64,000 nucleotides of DNA from Epilithonimonas caeni DSM 17710 (GCF_000426465.1 NZ_AUFK01000009.1:248001-312000); one strand, 5' to 3'. Numbered from the stretch's first letter, positions 25,879 to 34,968 are shown. The notes: a model not told the origin generated them from the sequence alone. Program-made: numbers and translations.

Positions 25879-28083
25879 ATGTACCCCAAGGAATATGTCA
25901 ATTGTGATCAGGAGCCCATTCATATCTGTGGAGAAGTCCAGGAATATGGATTTCTGATCAGCACTCAAAATTCTAAAATAGTTTCTTACAGTCAAAATGT
26001 TTTGGAGCTGTTTTCTTTAAATTCTGATTCTATTATTGGAACAGACATTCATACATTTTTCAAGAATTATGATATTGATGTTAATTGGGAAAATTATTCA
26101 TCCAACGAAAACCTTGCAATACAGCATATTGATTTCAAGAATGAAAAATATACTTTAAGTATTCACACCAATAATGAGATTACTTTTTTTGAGATAGAGA
26201 AAGTCCTTCCAAATCATAAGATCAACAAGGAATACGAAGCCGTTCAAAATATTCTGAGAATGTCCAATGATAATAATGTCTGGACTGTTTTGCTAAAAGA
26301 AGTTCAGGAAATCATAGATTTTGACCGTGTGATGATCTATCAGTTTCTATATGACGGAAGTGGCGAAGTGATAGAAGAATTGGTAAAGCCAAACCTTGAT
26401 AGTTATCTGCATCTTCATTATCCGGAGTCTGATATTCCTGCACAGGCCCGTGCGCTGTATCTTAAAAACCCTGTTAGGATCACGTCTCATGTTTCCGGGA
26501 AAACATTTCCTATTGTTGGGATCATTCCAAAAGAACAGATAGACCTTACCTACAGTGTAACGCGTTCCACCTCTCCTGTTCACAGAGAATATCTTAAAAA
26601 TGCTCATGTGGAATCGAGTTTCAGTACATCTATTATTGTCAATGGACAACTATGGGGAATGGTAGCTTGCCAAAATGCAGAACCAAAACATTTGGACCTA
26701 CAGTCCAGGTTATTGGTGGAAACGCTGACCAGAACATCAGCCAATACCTTTGCTGCGAACAGATCTCTACAAACCTTGGAAGAATATCAGAGAATCAATC
26801 TTAATAATATTTCCCTTCGTCAAAATCTTCTAAATGAAGAGAGTTTTAAAAAAGGCCTGGAGAATAACATCCAGGATATAAAGGAGGCTTGTACTGCCGA
26901 TGGTCTAATCATTAAAATAAACAATGAGATACTAACGTCAGGAAATATTCCGAATAATCTTGACATAGAAAAGATCATCAAATGGAGCATAGACCACAAT
27001 CAGGATTTCGAGGAAAATATGTTTGTTTCTGATACTTTCTGCAAAAAAATAGATACAGACCTGGACAATCCTGAGACCAGTTGCGGAGTTATCATTAGCG
27101 TTTTGGGAAATAACACTTCCGATATGCTGATCTGGTTGAGAAAGGAACAAGGTCAAAAAATAAAATGGGCAGGAAAACCGGAAAAAGAAATTGTTTCAGA
27201 AATAAAAGATGGTGTAGAGATCATCAGATTCTCTCCAAGAAAATCTTTTGAGGTATGGAAAGAATATGTCAAAGGAACATCATTGCCTTGGAAGATCAAA
27301 GAAATAGAAGCGGCGAAATGGATCACATCTATTATTCTGAAAGCATCTCATACCAAATCATCGCAGATACAAGACCTTAATAGTCAATTAAAGGAACTGA
27401 ACCAAGAATTGGATTCTTTTTCTCACACGATCTCACACGATCTAAATACACCCTTAACCGTCATAAGACTGAACGCACAATTAGCAAAAAGAATCTCTGA
27501 TCCGGAAAACCTGCAAAAAAGTCTAGACAATATCATTGCTCAGGTTGATACCATGAGCGAGATGATCAGAAATGTACTAGAGCTAAGTAAAATCAAGAAA
27601 TCTGAAATAGAACTCAAGCGAGTTGAGGTGGAGTCATTGATCAATAAGTTAGCCGAGGATTCTAAAATAAGTTTCAACTCTCCCAATACAGAGATTATTA
27701 TAGAGAATACTCCGGAGGTTTTGGGTGATCAGACAATGGTTTATCAGGTTTTTGTGAATATCATTGGCAATGCTGTGAAATATTCTTCAAAATCAAAAAA
27801 GCCTCAGGTCAAGATCGTAGGAGAAGTTTATGAAGATGATGTAACTTACAGGATATCCGACAACGGAATAGGGATTAAAAAAGAGGATTCTAATAATATG
27901 TTCAAGATCTTCAGTAGAATGAGTAACGCAAAGGATTTCCACGGAAACGGTGTCGGACTAAGCATTGTTCATCATCTGATGGATAAAATGGGTGGAGAAA
28001 TAAGCTATGAGAGCGAAAGTGGAAAAGGGACAACATTTATATTAAAATTTCAAAAACCCAATTATGATTTCAGCATTTCTTAA
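25879..28083 (+). CDS. Bacteriophytochrome sensor histidine kinase
   Basis: A 734-residue red/far-red photoreceptor kinase with PAS (about 1-110), GAF (about 125-300), PHY (about 310-490), HisKA and HATPase domains. Near the N-terminus, Cys9 in NCDQEPIHICG is the expected biliverdin attachment site. The GAF domain keeps DIP (Asp185, PESDIPAQAR) and the chromophore-pocket His235 (SPVHREYLKN). The PHY tongue motif PRKSF is at about 453. The phosphoacceptor is His520 in SHDLNTPL, and the ATPase shows NAVKYS, DNGIGI and GNGVGLSIV. It overlaps the heme oxygenase gene by 20 bases, so bilin supply is coupled. No response regulator is adjacent. Confidence 0.95.
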   Translation: MYPKEYVNCDQEPIHICGEVQEYGFLISTQNSKIVSYSQNVLELFSLNSDSIIGTDIHTFFKNYDIDVNWENYSSNENLAIQHIDFKNEKYTLSIHTNNEITFFEIEKVLPNHKINKEYEAVQNILRMSNDNNVWTVLLKEVQEIIDFDRVMIYQFLYDGSGEVIEELVKPNLDSYLHLHYPESDIPAQARALYLKNPVRITSHVSGKTFPIVGIIPKEQIDLTYSVTRSTSPVHREYLKNAHVESSFSTSIIVNGQLWGMVACQNAEPKHLDLQSRLLVETLTRTSANTFAANRSLQTLEEYQRINLNNISLRQNLLNEESFKKGLENNIQDIKEACTADGLIIKINNEILTSGNIPNNLDIEKIIKWSIDHNQDFEENMFVSDTFCKKIDTDLDNPETSCGVIISVLGNNTSDMLIWLRKEQGQKIKWAGKPEKEIVSEIKDGVEIIRFSPRKSFEVWKEYVKGTSLPWKIKEIEAAKWITSIILKASHTKSSQIQDLNSQLKELNQELDSFSHTISHDLNTPLTVIRLNAQLAKRISDPENLQKSLDNIIAQVDTMSEMIRNVLELSKIKKSEIELKRVEVESLINKLAEDSKISFNSPNTEIIIENTPEVLGDQTMVYQVFVNIIGNAVKYSSKSKKPQVKIVGEVYEDDVTYRISDNGIGIKKEDSNNMFKIFSRMSNAKDFHGNGVGLSIVHHLMDKMGGEISYESESGKGTTFILKFQKPNYDFSIS

Positions 28084-28600
28084 AGAACAAACGAAACAAC
28101 AGCACGACGATACGGAAGCGAAATTGCAATCTCAAAAGATCTTCGATAAGTCTTATACTTTAGATGATTATAAAAAATTACTGATTCATAATTATCAACT
28201 GATCAGCAGGTATGAACCTCAGATTCAGGAACAATTGAAAGGTTATCCTGAATTGAAATTGGATATAAGAAGTAAGGTCAATGCTCTTAAAGTTGACCTG
28301 AATAATCTGAACATTGAGCTAAAACCAGAAGCTCCAGCTCAAGACCTTGAAAATGAAGCAGAGGCTTTTGGTGCTTTGTATGTTATGGAAGGTTCTACTT
28401 TGGGCGGGAATGTTATTGCAAAGCAACTGAAAAGAAATCCGGAATTCGAGAATGTTGAGTTCAATTATTTTGGGGTCTACGGAGAGAATACCGGACCGTT
28501 TTGGCAGGAATTCAAATCTATTATTGATGAGAAAATTACCGAAGAGCAATATGATGCTTGTGTGGCCGGAGCTAAAAAGGCTTATCAGTTATTAACATAG
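28064..28600 (+). CDS. bphO: Biliverdin-producing heme oxygenase (BphO-type)
   Basis: A 178-residue all-helical heme oxygenase that opens heme to biliverdin, iron and CO. His14 in KQQHDDTEAKL is the likely proximal heme ligand, and ALYVMEGSTLGGNVIAKQL matches the distal helix of bacterial BphO/HmuO enzymes with its flexible glycines. It begins inside the 3' end of the phytochrome gene (20-base overlap, different frame), so its main job is most likely to provide the chromophore for that receptor rather than iron scavenging. A perfect terminator palindrome follows. Confidence 0.93.
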   Translation: MISAFLKEQTKQQHDDTEAKLQSQKIFDKSYTLDDYKKLLIHNYQLISRYEPQIQEQLKGYPELKLDIRSKVNALKVDLNNLNIELKPEAPAQDLENEAEAFGALYVMEGSTLGGNVIAKQLKRNPEFENVEFNYFGVYGENTGPFWQEFKSIIDEKITEEQYDACVAGAKKAYQLLT

Positions 28601-28624
28601 AATATCAATATCTCTATCATAAAA

Positions 28625-28652
28625 AAAGGAGCGAAATCGATTTCGCTCCTTT
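28625..28652. terminator. Bidirectional terminator
   Basis: A perfect 28-base palindrome beginning AAAGGAGCGAAATC lies between the convergent heme oxygenase and peptidylprolyl isomerase genes. Confidence 0.85.
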
Positions 28653-28679
28653 CCTGTTTTATATGGATTATAGAATAGA

Positions 28680-29786
28680 TCAACCTCCGATCTTAACTAA
28701 TTCTACATCGAAGATCAACCAGGCATTCGGTGGGATAACACCTCCTGCTCCTCTTTCTCCGTAACCCAAAGCTGGTGGGATCAACAATGTTGCGGTTTCA
28801 CCTTCTTTAAGAAGCATGATTCCTTCGTCCCAACCTTTGATAACTTGTCCAACACCAATTGGAATATCGATAGGCTGCCCCCTTTTGAAAGAATTGTCAA
28901 ACTCTTCCCCATTTACCAATTTTCCGGCATAATGCACAGCAACAGTCTGTCCTGCAGTTGGAGCTGCTCCAGTCGTTGTTTTTGTGATTTTATAGAATAA
29001 CCCGGAAGGTGTAGATTGCATTCCTGCCTTCAGGTCATCAACCAGTTTTTGTTGATTGGCTTTGAACTCCTCTTCCTTTCTCTTCTTCTCTTCTTCAGCT
29101 TTAGCTAAATATGCTTTATTTTTTTCTTCGATCTTATCTTTTCCTTCAGTGAAAATTTTTGCAGCGTCATAATGTTTGTACTTGTCCCCTTTACCGAAAA
29201 CAGCAACTTTAGTAAGAACAACGTCGGTTTTAGGTTTGTCTTGAGCGCCCTTCTCTACATTCGCAATAGAATCGATAACAGCTTCACCACCCACAACTTT
29301 TCCGAAAATCGTATGCCTTCCGTCTAACCAAGGCGTTGCTACTTCTGTAATGAAGAATTGTGAACCGTTGGTGTTAGGTCCCGAATTTGCCATAGATAAA
29401 ATTCCCTTTCCTGTATGCTTAAGATCATTTTTCTCATCAGCAAATTTATAACCTGGGTCACCCATACCAGTTCCCTGAGGATCCCCGCCTTGGATCATGA
29501 AATCTTTGATCACTCTGTGGAAGATCGTCCCATCATAGAAGGGTTCTCCCTTTTTCTTGGATTTGTTTTCGATCTTACCTTCAGCAAGACCTACAAAATT
29601 AGCAACGGTAACCGGAGATTTCTCATCTTCGAATTTTACAAGAATATCCCCCTTGCTTGTTACAAAATTTCCATAAAGCCCGTCTGGCAGACTTTTATAA
29701 ACTTCTTTGTCTATTTCCAATGTTTTACAATTTAATAATGTTAATAATGTTAATAATGTTATAGAAAGTGCTATAATTTTCTTCAT
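28680..29786 (-). CDS. Dual-domain peptidylprolyl isomerase lipoprotein (cyclophilin plus FKBP)
   Basis: A 368-residue exported isomerase. The signal sequence ends in a lipobox (LLNC, Cys20). Residues about 38-205 form a cyclophilin domain (FHRVIKDFMIQGGDPQGTG, MANSGPNTNGSQFFIT, WLDGRHTIFGKV), followed by a charged helical linker (KNKAYLAKAEEEKKRKEEE) and an FKBP domain (about 260-368; VHYAGKLVNGEEFDNSF, GQVIKGWDEGIMLLKEGE, PPALGYGERGAG). It probably helps folding of exported proteins outside the inner membrane. It starts 22 bases after gldI on the same strand. The signal-peptide codons contain a 9-base tandem repeat. Confidence 0.93.
   Translation of the reverse strand: MKKIIALSITLLTLLTLLNCKTLEIDKEVYKSLPDGLYGNFVTSKGDILVKFEDEKSPVTVANFVGLAEGKIENKSKKKGEPFYDGTIFHRVIKDFMIQGGDPQGTGMGDPGYKFADEKNDLKHTGKGILSMANSGPNTNGSQFFITEVATPWLDGRHTIFGKVVGGEAVIDSIANVEKGAQDKPKTDVVLTKVAVFGKGDKYKHYDAAKIFTEGKDKIEEKNKAYLAKAEEEKKRKEEEFKANQQKLVDDLKAGMQSTPSGLFYKITKTTTGAAPTAGQTVAVHYAGKLVNGEEFDNSFKRGQPIDIPIGVGQVIKGWDEGIMLLKEGETATLLIPPALGYGERGAGGVIPPNAWLIFDVELVKIGG
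29732..29761. repeat. 9-base tandem repeat in signal-peptide codons
   Basis: TTAATAATG is repeated three times plus three bases. On the coding strand it encodes alternating Leu-Leu-Thr units in the hydrophobic core of the isomerase's signal peptide. A slip would change the length by three residues without a frameshift. Confidence 0.85.
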
Positions 29787-29808
29787 TGTTTATAATATCG
29801 TTGTTTTT

Positions 29809-30321
29809 TTATAATACTTTTACTTTAATGATCAAAGGGGTATCGTTGGTTATTTTTTTGTTATCACCATACGTTCCGTAAGCTAAAACGGATGGAATAA
29901 GAAGTTCAGCTTCTTGTCCTTTTTCCAGATATCTTATGGCATCTTCCACAGCGTCCATTTCGTTGAAACGTCCCAAGGTGACATTTGTATTTCCTACAGG
30001 CGTATCGTAAACTTTGGTCCTGTCAAAATCATAGATATAATATTCATAGGATACCTTTTCCCCGTCATTCTTGCGGTGTCTGTTTTCAAGATTGGGGATG
30101 TTTACCCAATAATTCATACCCATTGGGTAATATTTTATAGGCTGGGCCTTGATCCAATCCTGTATCTGTAATCTTTCCAGGTCATTAAGTTCTTTGGTCC
30201 TGTTTTTGGAGATTTCCAAATCGCTTTCCGTCATGGTCCGTTCTTCGGATGGATGGATATTTGGTTGCTTTGCGCAAGCTGCCAACACTACCAGAGATGC
30301 TATAAAAATTACTTTTTTCAT
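29809..30321 (-). CDS. gldI: FKBP-type peptidylprolyl isomerase lipoprotein, GldI-like
   Basis: A 170-residue lipoprotein (lipobox VLAAC) with a long helical N-terminal part and an FKBP-like C-terminal domain (VTLGRFNEMDAVEDAIRYLEKGQEAELLIPSVLAYGTYGDNKKI). The overall plan, including the YWVNIPN strand before the FKBP core, matches GldI, a folding factor associated with gliding motility and type IX secretion in Flavobacteriia. The tie to T9SS is supported by T9SS cargo elsewhere in the window. It leads a two-gene unit with the cyclophilin/FKBP protein. Confidence 0.75.
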   Translation of the reverse strand: MKKVIFIASLVVLAACAKQPNIHPSEERTMTESDLEISKNRTKELNDLERLQIQDWIKAQPIKYYPMGMNYWVNIPNLENRHRKNDGEKVSYEYYIYDFDRTKVYDTPVGNTNVTLGRFNEMDAVEDAIRYLEKGQEAELLIPSVLAYGTYGDNKKITNDTPLIIKVKVL

Positions 30322-30375
30322 TGATTAGATTAATGATTCTCCAGCAATTAAACAAAAAAGACCGGAGGACAGATG

Positions 30376-30383
30376 CAAAAATA
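30376..30383 (-). promoter_or_regulatory. Putative gldI -7 box
   Basis: TATTTTTG on the minus strand matches TAnnTTTG and lies 54 bases before the gldI start. Confidence 0.4.
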
Positions 30384-30409
30384 AGAATTTTAATAGACTT
30401 AATGAGCAT

Positions 30410-30439
30410 TAAAACAAAAACCGGAAAATAATTTCCGGT
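30410..30439 (-). terminator. Terminator after ilvE
   Basis: On the minus strand ACCGGAAA and TTTCCGGT (30420-30439) form a stem followed by TTTTTGTTTT. It lies downstream of ilvE. Confidence 0.8.
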
Positions 30440-30469
30440 CTTTGTTCTTCAATTTACTTTTATATAATT

Positions 30470-31540
30470 CTATAGACTATAGACATTTTCTTCAACCAAA
30501 ACTCTCCATCCGAAAGGGTCTTCTGCATTGTTGGTCTGGATGTTGACAAGGTCATTTTTCAGTTGGTCAGCAAAGCTTTCTACCGCTGGAAGTTTCGGTA
30601 ATTCGAGATGTTCGCCCTGATAACCTAAAGCTTCAAAAACACTTGTTACAACTGCTGTTCCTACACCCCATACCTCTTTCAGGGTCCCATTTTTCTGAGC
30701 AGCAATAACATCTGAAACCTTTACATCGTCTATAACAACTTCAATCCCTCTTTTTTTAGCTAACTGAATGAAACTATCTCTTGTAACACCATCTAAGATC
30801 TTATCAGAAGTTTTAGGTGTATAGATGGTATCATTGATTCTTACAAAAACATTCATTGTTCCACTTTCTTCGAAATACTCGTGAGAACAATCGTCTGTCC
30901 AGATAATTTGTTCATATCCTTCCTGAATTGCCAATTGCGTCGGGTAAAAAGATGCAGCGTAATTCCCCGCAGCTTTGGCTGCACCAACGCCCCCACTCGC
31001 AGCTCTGGAATAGTGATCCGATATTTTCACGGAAACCGGGGCTGTATAATAGCTTTTTGCGGGTGTTGCCACAATAGCGAACATATATTTTTCAGAAATT
31101 CTTGCCTTTAGGGCTTCTTCTGTTGCAAACAGAAGAGGTCTTATATATAAAGACATACCTTCTCCGTGTGGGATCCAGTCTCTGTCTATATCTACCAAAG
31201 CTTTGAGACCTTCCAGGAATATTTCTTCGGAAATCTCAGGAATTGCCAATCTTTTTGCGGATTTGTTAATACGTTGAAAGTTCTTTTCCGGACGAAAAAG
31301 GAATACCTGCCCATCTTTATCTTTGTAAGCTTTCATTCCCTCGAAACATGCTTGTCCATAATTGACCCCCATCATTGCAGGGGTAAACCCGATTGGACCG
31401 TATGGTACTAATTTAACATCCCCCCATTTTCCATTCTCGTATTCACAAATTATCATATGGTCGATAAAAGTGTTTCCAAATGAAAAATTATTGGGATCGA
31501 ATGTTGTGATTCTTGGGTTGGTAGATTTTTGAATTATCAT
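30470..31540 (-). CDS. ilvE: Branched-chain amino acid aminotransferase
   Basis: A 356-residue fold-type IV PLP enzyme that transaminates leucine, isoleucine and valine with 2-oxoglutarate. Characteristic segments are FGNTFIDHMIICEYENGKW, the substrate strand GVNYGQACFEGMKAY, the PLP lysine in GVGAAKAAGNYAASF, and the cofactor motif DGVTRDSFIQLAKKRGI. The length is that of the bacterial/eukaryotic large subgroup. It may supply 2-oxoacids to the fused E1 dehydrogenase encoded at 17904-20336. It has its own -7 box and terminator, so it looks monocistronic, divergent from mnmD. Confidence 0.96.
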   Translation of the reverse strand: MIIQKSTNPRITTFDPNNFSFGNTFIDHMIICEYENGKWGDVKLVPYGPIGFTPAMMGVNYGQACFEGMKAYKDKDGQVFLFRPEKNFQRINKSAKRLAIPEISEEIFLEGLKALVDIDRDWIPHGEGMSLYIRPLLFATEEALKARISEKYMFAIVATPAKSYYTAPVSVKISDHYSRAASGGVGAAKAAGNYAASFYPTQLAIQEGYEQIIWTDDCSHEYFEESGTMNVFVRINDTIYTPKTSDKILDGVTRDSFIQLAKKRGIEVVIDDVKVSDVIAAQKNGTLKEVWGVGTAVVTSVFEALGYQGEHLELPKLPAVESFADQLKNDLVNIQTNNAEDPFGWRVLVEENVYSL

Positions 31541-31565
31541 TTTTTAATTTTTTGTTGAGGTATTA

Positions 31566-31611
31566 CAAATATATAATAATTTTTTAATAATAAAAATTTA
31601 GTTTAAATTTG
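31566..31611. promoter_or_regulatory. Divergent -7 boxes for ilvE and mnmD
   Basis: TATATTTG on the minus strand (31566-31573) would serve ilvE. TAAATTTG on the plus strand (31604-31611) would serve mnmD, and its last three bases coincide with the upstream TTG start candidate at 31609, which favours the later TTG at 31624. Confidence 0.45.
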
Positions 31612-32298
31612 AAAAAAAATACTTTGAAAAGACAATTAATTCAAACTCAGGATGGTAGTAAAACATTGTTAATCAATGATTTGAATGAGAGTTACCATTC
31701 TATACATGGCGCTTTACAAGAAGCTAATCATGTATTTATCAAAAATGGACTTAATTTAATAAATGATTACGAAATTAATATTTTAGAGTTAGGTTTTGGA
31801 ACAGGTCTTAACGTTTTGGTAACATTTGATGAATATTTGAGAAATGACAAAAATCATATGATCAAATATTTTGGCGTAGAAAAATACCCAATTATTTTTG
31901 AGGAAGTGTCAGAATTGTCTTATTCTGAATTATTTCCGAACCAAATCGTCAAAGACCTATCTCTAAAAATTCATGAAACGGAATGGGAAAAGTTAGTTGA
32001 ACTAGATGTTAATTTTCATCTCAAAAAAATCAAAGACGACTTTTTTAATATAAAAAATATGGATTTGCCTCCTATGGATTTGGTTTATTTCGATTGCTTT
32101 GGAGCCAGGGTTCAGCCCGACCTTTGGGAAAAGGAAATATTTGAGATCGTTGCAGACAAAATGAAAACCGGAGGATTATTGACAACTTATTCATCCAAAG
32201 GGAGTATGAGACGAGCCTTAATAGAATTAGGCTTCGAAGTCGAAAAAAAGCAAGGGCCTCCCGGAAAAAGGGAAATGCTGATTGCTTGGAAAAAATAA
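31609..32298 (+). CDS. mnmD: tRNA (mnm5s2U34) methyltransferase MnmD
   Basis: A 229-residue SAM-dependent methyltransferase that finishes the 5-methylaminomethyl-2-thiouridine modification at the wobble base of some tRNAs. It equals the methyltransferase half of MnmC, without the oxidase half. Motifs: SAM loop ILELGFGTGLNVL, DLVYFDCFGARVQPDLW, TTYSSKGSMRRALIELGF and the C-terminal GPPGKREMLIA. The frame has no ATG at the start; TTG at 31609 gives this length, but TTG at 31624 gives MKRQLIQTQDGSKTL, which matches the usual family beginning better and lies 12 bases after the -7 box. Confidence 0.92.
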   Translation: MKKNTLKRQLIQTQDGSKTLLINDLNESYHSIHGALQEANHVFIKNGLNLINDYEINILELGFGTGLNVLVTFDEYLRNDKNHMIKYFGVEKYPIIFEEVSELSYSELFPNQIVKDLSLKIHETEWEKLVELDVNFHLKKIKDDFFNIKNMDLPPMDLVYFDCFGARVQPDLWEKEIFEIVADKMKTGGLLTTYSSKGSMRRALIELGFEVEKKQGPPGKREMLIAWKK

Positions 32299-32300
32299 CA

Positions 32301-32331
32301 AAAAGCAGGACTCGATCGAGTCCTGTTTTTT
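32301..32331. terminator. Bidirectional terminator after mnmD
   Basis: CAGGACTCGATCGAGTCCTG (32306-32325) is a perfect palindrome flanked by A and T runs, between convergent genes. Confidence 0.85.
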
Positions 32332-32348
32332 GTTGATCAACTAATATT

Positions 32349-33155
32349 CTATTCTTTTATAATTTTAAATGTCTTAACTGAATCATCAAAATTATAAACC
32401 TTAATGATGTAAACTCCGGTAGAAAGTGTTGATAAGTTAATTTTAGAAGTATTAGAATTAGTCATTAGTATTCTTCCATCGGTGCTTAGCAATTCGAGTT
32501 TTTTATAATCCTTAGAATAATAGAGATAATCCTTAGTCGGATTTGGGAAAATCTGAAATTTCTTATTTTGAATATCATTAACCGACAAAGAATTACTTTC
32601 CAGAATCACATTATCCAATTGACCTGTGTCCGGACCAGATTCGAATTCTCCTCTTATTCTAAGACTTATAATGTTGGATAACACTTCTTGAATGTCATCA
32701 TTAGTTGCAAGATCACCTTCAAAAGTGCTGATCTTCCAAGCAACAGAATTATCCAATTTCACAACATACTGCGTCCAAGTTGCAAGAGGATTTGGAGATA
32801 GATCTATGACCAAGGTTTTATTATTTCCTTCGATAATCACATCATAATAGTCGAATGGACTAGAAAAATTGTTCTGAGTCAGCTGGAATTTCAAATTCTT
32901 ACCAAAAGACGCCAATTGGTTTCCTTTGTATTTATCTGGAGCTTCCCAATACCAGACCCCGCCGGCAACTGTGTCATCTGCAGAAATATAACCATTGGGA
33001 TTTCCATTTGTCGGATGCCAATCCGGAGCACTGCTTGTGGCATCTCCTACAACCAACCAGCCTTCGTCATCCGTATCAAAAGTGCTGACGATATCCTGCG
33101 AAAAAATTAGTGTAAAACTAATAAGTCCTAAAAAAGAAAATAATTTTGTTTTCAT
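32349..33155 (-). CDS. Secreted protein with type IX secretion sorting tail
   Basis: A 268-residue exported protein starting at the ATG at 33155 (MKTKLFSFLGLISFTLIFSQ, signal peptide). The mature N-terminal domain (FDTDDEGWLVVGDATSSAPDW and GVWYWEAPDKYKGN, then LKFQL, VIIEGNNKTLVIDL) has the look of a laminin-B/carbohydrate-binding jelly roll. The last 75 or so residues form a type A T9SS sorting domain: FQIFPNPTKDYLYYS, STLSTGVYIIKVY, KTFKIIKE. It is therefore exported by the Sec and T9SS pathways and attached or released at the surface. It stands downstream of a two-component system on the same strand. Confidence 0.88.
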   Translation of the reverse strand: MKTKLFSFLGLISFTLIFSQDIVSTFDTDDEGWLVVGDATSSAPDWHPTNGNPNGYISADDTVAGGVWYWEAPDKYKGNQLASFGKNLKFQLTQNNFSSPFDYYDVIIEGNNKTLVIDLSPNPLATWTQYVVKLDNSVAWKISTFEGDLATNDDIQEVLSNIISLRIRGEFESGPDTGQLDNVILESNSLSVNDIQNKKFQIFPNPTKDYLYYSKDYKKLELLSTDGRILMTNSNTSKINLSTLSTGVYIIKVYNFDDSVKTFKIIKE

Positions 33156-33237
33156 TGTACTAAAGTTTGAATCATTATTGATGTAAAATTCAAACAAATT
33201 GAAAATCAAAACAATACGACATTGTGCGTATATAAAA

Positions 33238-34968
33238 TCAAATAGGAACTATGATAATTGCTGTTAATCCATTACTATTCTGAAAAGAAACGTTGCCATT
33301 CAAACTTTTCACTCTGTTTTTAATGTTCGTCATTCCGTTTCCGAATTGGTTTTCCTTTGTCAATCCGGTTCCGTCGTCAGAAATTATAATTTCCAGATTT
33401 TTCTTGTCAATGATGTTCACAGAGATTTTAATTGTTTTTGCGGAAGAATGTTTCAGGGAATTATTAAGGATTTCTTTGATGCAGAAGAAAAGATTTTTTC
33501 GGATTTGTCCGTCCAATTCTTTTGACAAATCCAAAGTTTCCGATTTTGTACAAATTAATTTGATATCCGTTTCTTCCGTAAGATTGTTGGCGTAGGAAAA
33601 AACATACTCGCAGAAGCTTCTCAAATCATTATTTTCATTGCTCAAAGACCAAATAAACGTATTGAGTTTTTGTGAAATTTCTTTCCCAACTTCATAGATT
33701 TTTGAGGATAATTTCTGTTGTTGTTCACTCGAAATCTTATTGGAAAGCAGTTGAGAATGGATAAGAATACTTCCCAAACCACTCCCGATATCATCGTGCA
33801 AATCTTTGCTGATGTCTGTTTTCTGCTGGAGAAGTTTCTGTTGTATCTTATTTTTCCTCCTGAAAATGATGATTGTCAAAGCCATAATTACAATTGTAAG
33901 ACCAGCGACCAGAAGCTGAAGGACAGAGATTTTTCTCTTTCTTTTGAGTTTCTCGATTTCGAGATTCAAAAGTTTGTTTTCATTTTTAATGTATTGATTG
34001 CTGATGTCTTGGATGTAAGCGTTATTCTTTGATTTTTCTTCGTTGACAAGAGAAATTATTTTGGACTGAATTTTTCTGACATCTTCCGAAGAATTCATTT
34101 TTTCAAACGCTTGCAAAGCATATTCGTAGAAAGTCCTTCTGAAAAAAAGGTTGACATTTTGTTGTTCAATAAGTTTTTCTCCTTGATCGAAATAATCTTT
34201 ACAAACTTTTGGATTTTGGATTTCATTTTTCAAAAGCAAACCGTAACTCAACAAAGCAACATCAAAGTTTCTAAAACGTTTCGCCGATTCTATACTTTTC
34301 AGGAAAAATTGGTTGGATTGAATCAAATCTCCCTTGGACTGATAGATTTCACCAAAGGTTTGTTCGCAGTTTGCAATAGCTCTTTTGCTGTTCTTTTTCA
34401 GAGCAATATCGTAAGCTTTTTGATTGTAATACAAAGCAGAATCCGCTTCTCCAATTGTCCGTTTTAACTGAGAAATATTATTGAGAATATGTTCATTTCC
34501 AATCGTTTCAAAAAGTGATTTTTTAGGATTTTCAGGATAAAATTTCAATGACAATCTGAATGATTTTTCCGCTTCTTGATTTTTACCTAATTCATAAAGA
34601 TTGAGTCCTTCGAAAAAATAAGCATCTGCAATCATCAGACTGTCATTCAGAATTTTTGCTTTTTTCACAGCTTTCTTCGCTTCCTGATTTCCAAATTGGG
34701 ACAATCCAACGTAATAAAAAATCTCTGACTGCAGACTCAAAATATGAAAAGACAAAGCATTGTTACTATTTTCCGGATGATAATCTTTGGTTATGTCAAG
34801 CCATTTCTGAGAAAGATTGATGCTATCGATTTCCAGATAATATTTTGAGATTTTGAATGATCCTTTAGCCTTACATTCATTCGTTTTACAACCATCAAAG
34901 CCTTTAGTTATTTGCCCATTATAATCCGCAAACAAAAACAAAAGTATAATGATTAGAAATGATTTCAT
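33238..34968 (-). CDS. TPR-containing sensor histidine kinase (NarL-system type)
   Basis: A 576-residue membrane kinase. A signal peptide is followed by a periplasmic array of tetratricopeptide-like helical repeats (about residues 60-310; YFEGLNLYELGKNQEAEKSF, YNQKAYDIALKKNSKRAI), a coiled segment, one transmembrane helix (about 342-364), and a HisKA_3-type dimerisation box with the phosphoacceptor His in KDLHDDIGSGLGSILIHS. The ATPase domain shows NNSLKHS, SDDGTGL and GNGMTNIKNRV. It pairs with the LuxR-type response regulator whose gene ends 3 bases upstream. The stimulus is unknown. Confidence 0.92.
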   Translation of the reverse strand: MKSFLIIILLFLFADYNGQITKGFDGCKTNECKAKGSFKISKYYLEIDSINLSQKWLDITKDYHPENSNNALSFHILSLQSEIFYYVGLSQFGNQEAKKAVKKAKILNDSLMIADAYFFEGLNLYELGKNQEAEKSFRLSLKFYPENPKKSLFETIGNEHILNNISQLKRTIGEADSALYYNQKAYDIALKKNSKRAIANCEQTFGEIYQSKGDLIQSNQFFLKSIESAKRFRNFDVALLSYGLLLKNEIQNPKVCKDYFDQGEKLIEQQNVNLFFRRTFYEYALQAFEKMNSSEDVRKIQSKIISLVNEEKSKNNAYIQDISNQYIKNENKLLNLEIEKLKRKRKISVLQLLVAGLTIVIMALTIIIFRRKNKIQQKLLQQKTDISKDLHDDIGSGLGSILIHSQLLSNKISSEQQQKLSSKIYEVGKEISQKLNTFIWSLSNENNDLRSFCEYVFSYANNLTEETDIKLICTKSETLDLSKELDGQIRKNLFFCIKEILNNSLKHSSAKTIKISVNIIDKKNLEIIISDDGTGLTKENQFGNGMTNIKNRVKSLNGNVSFQNSNGLTAIIIVPI

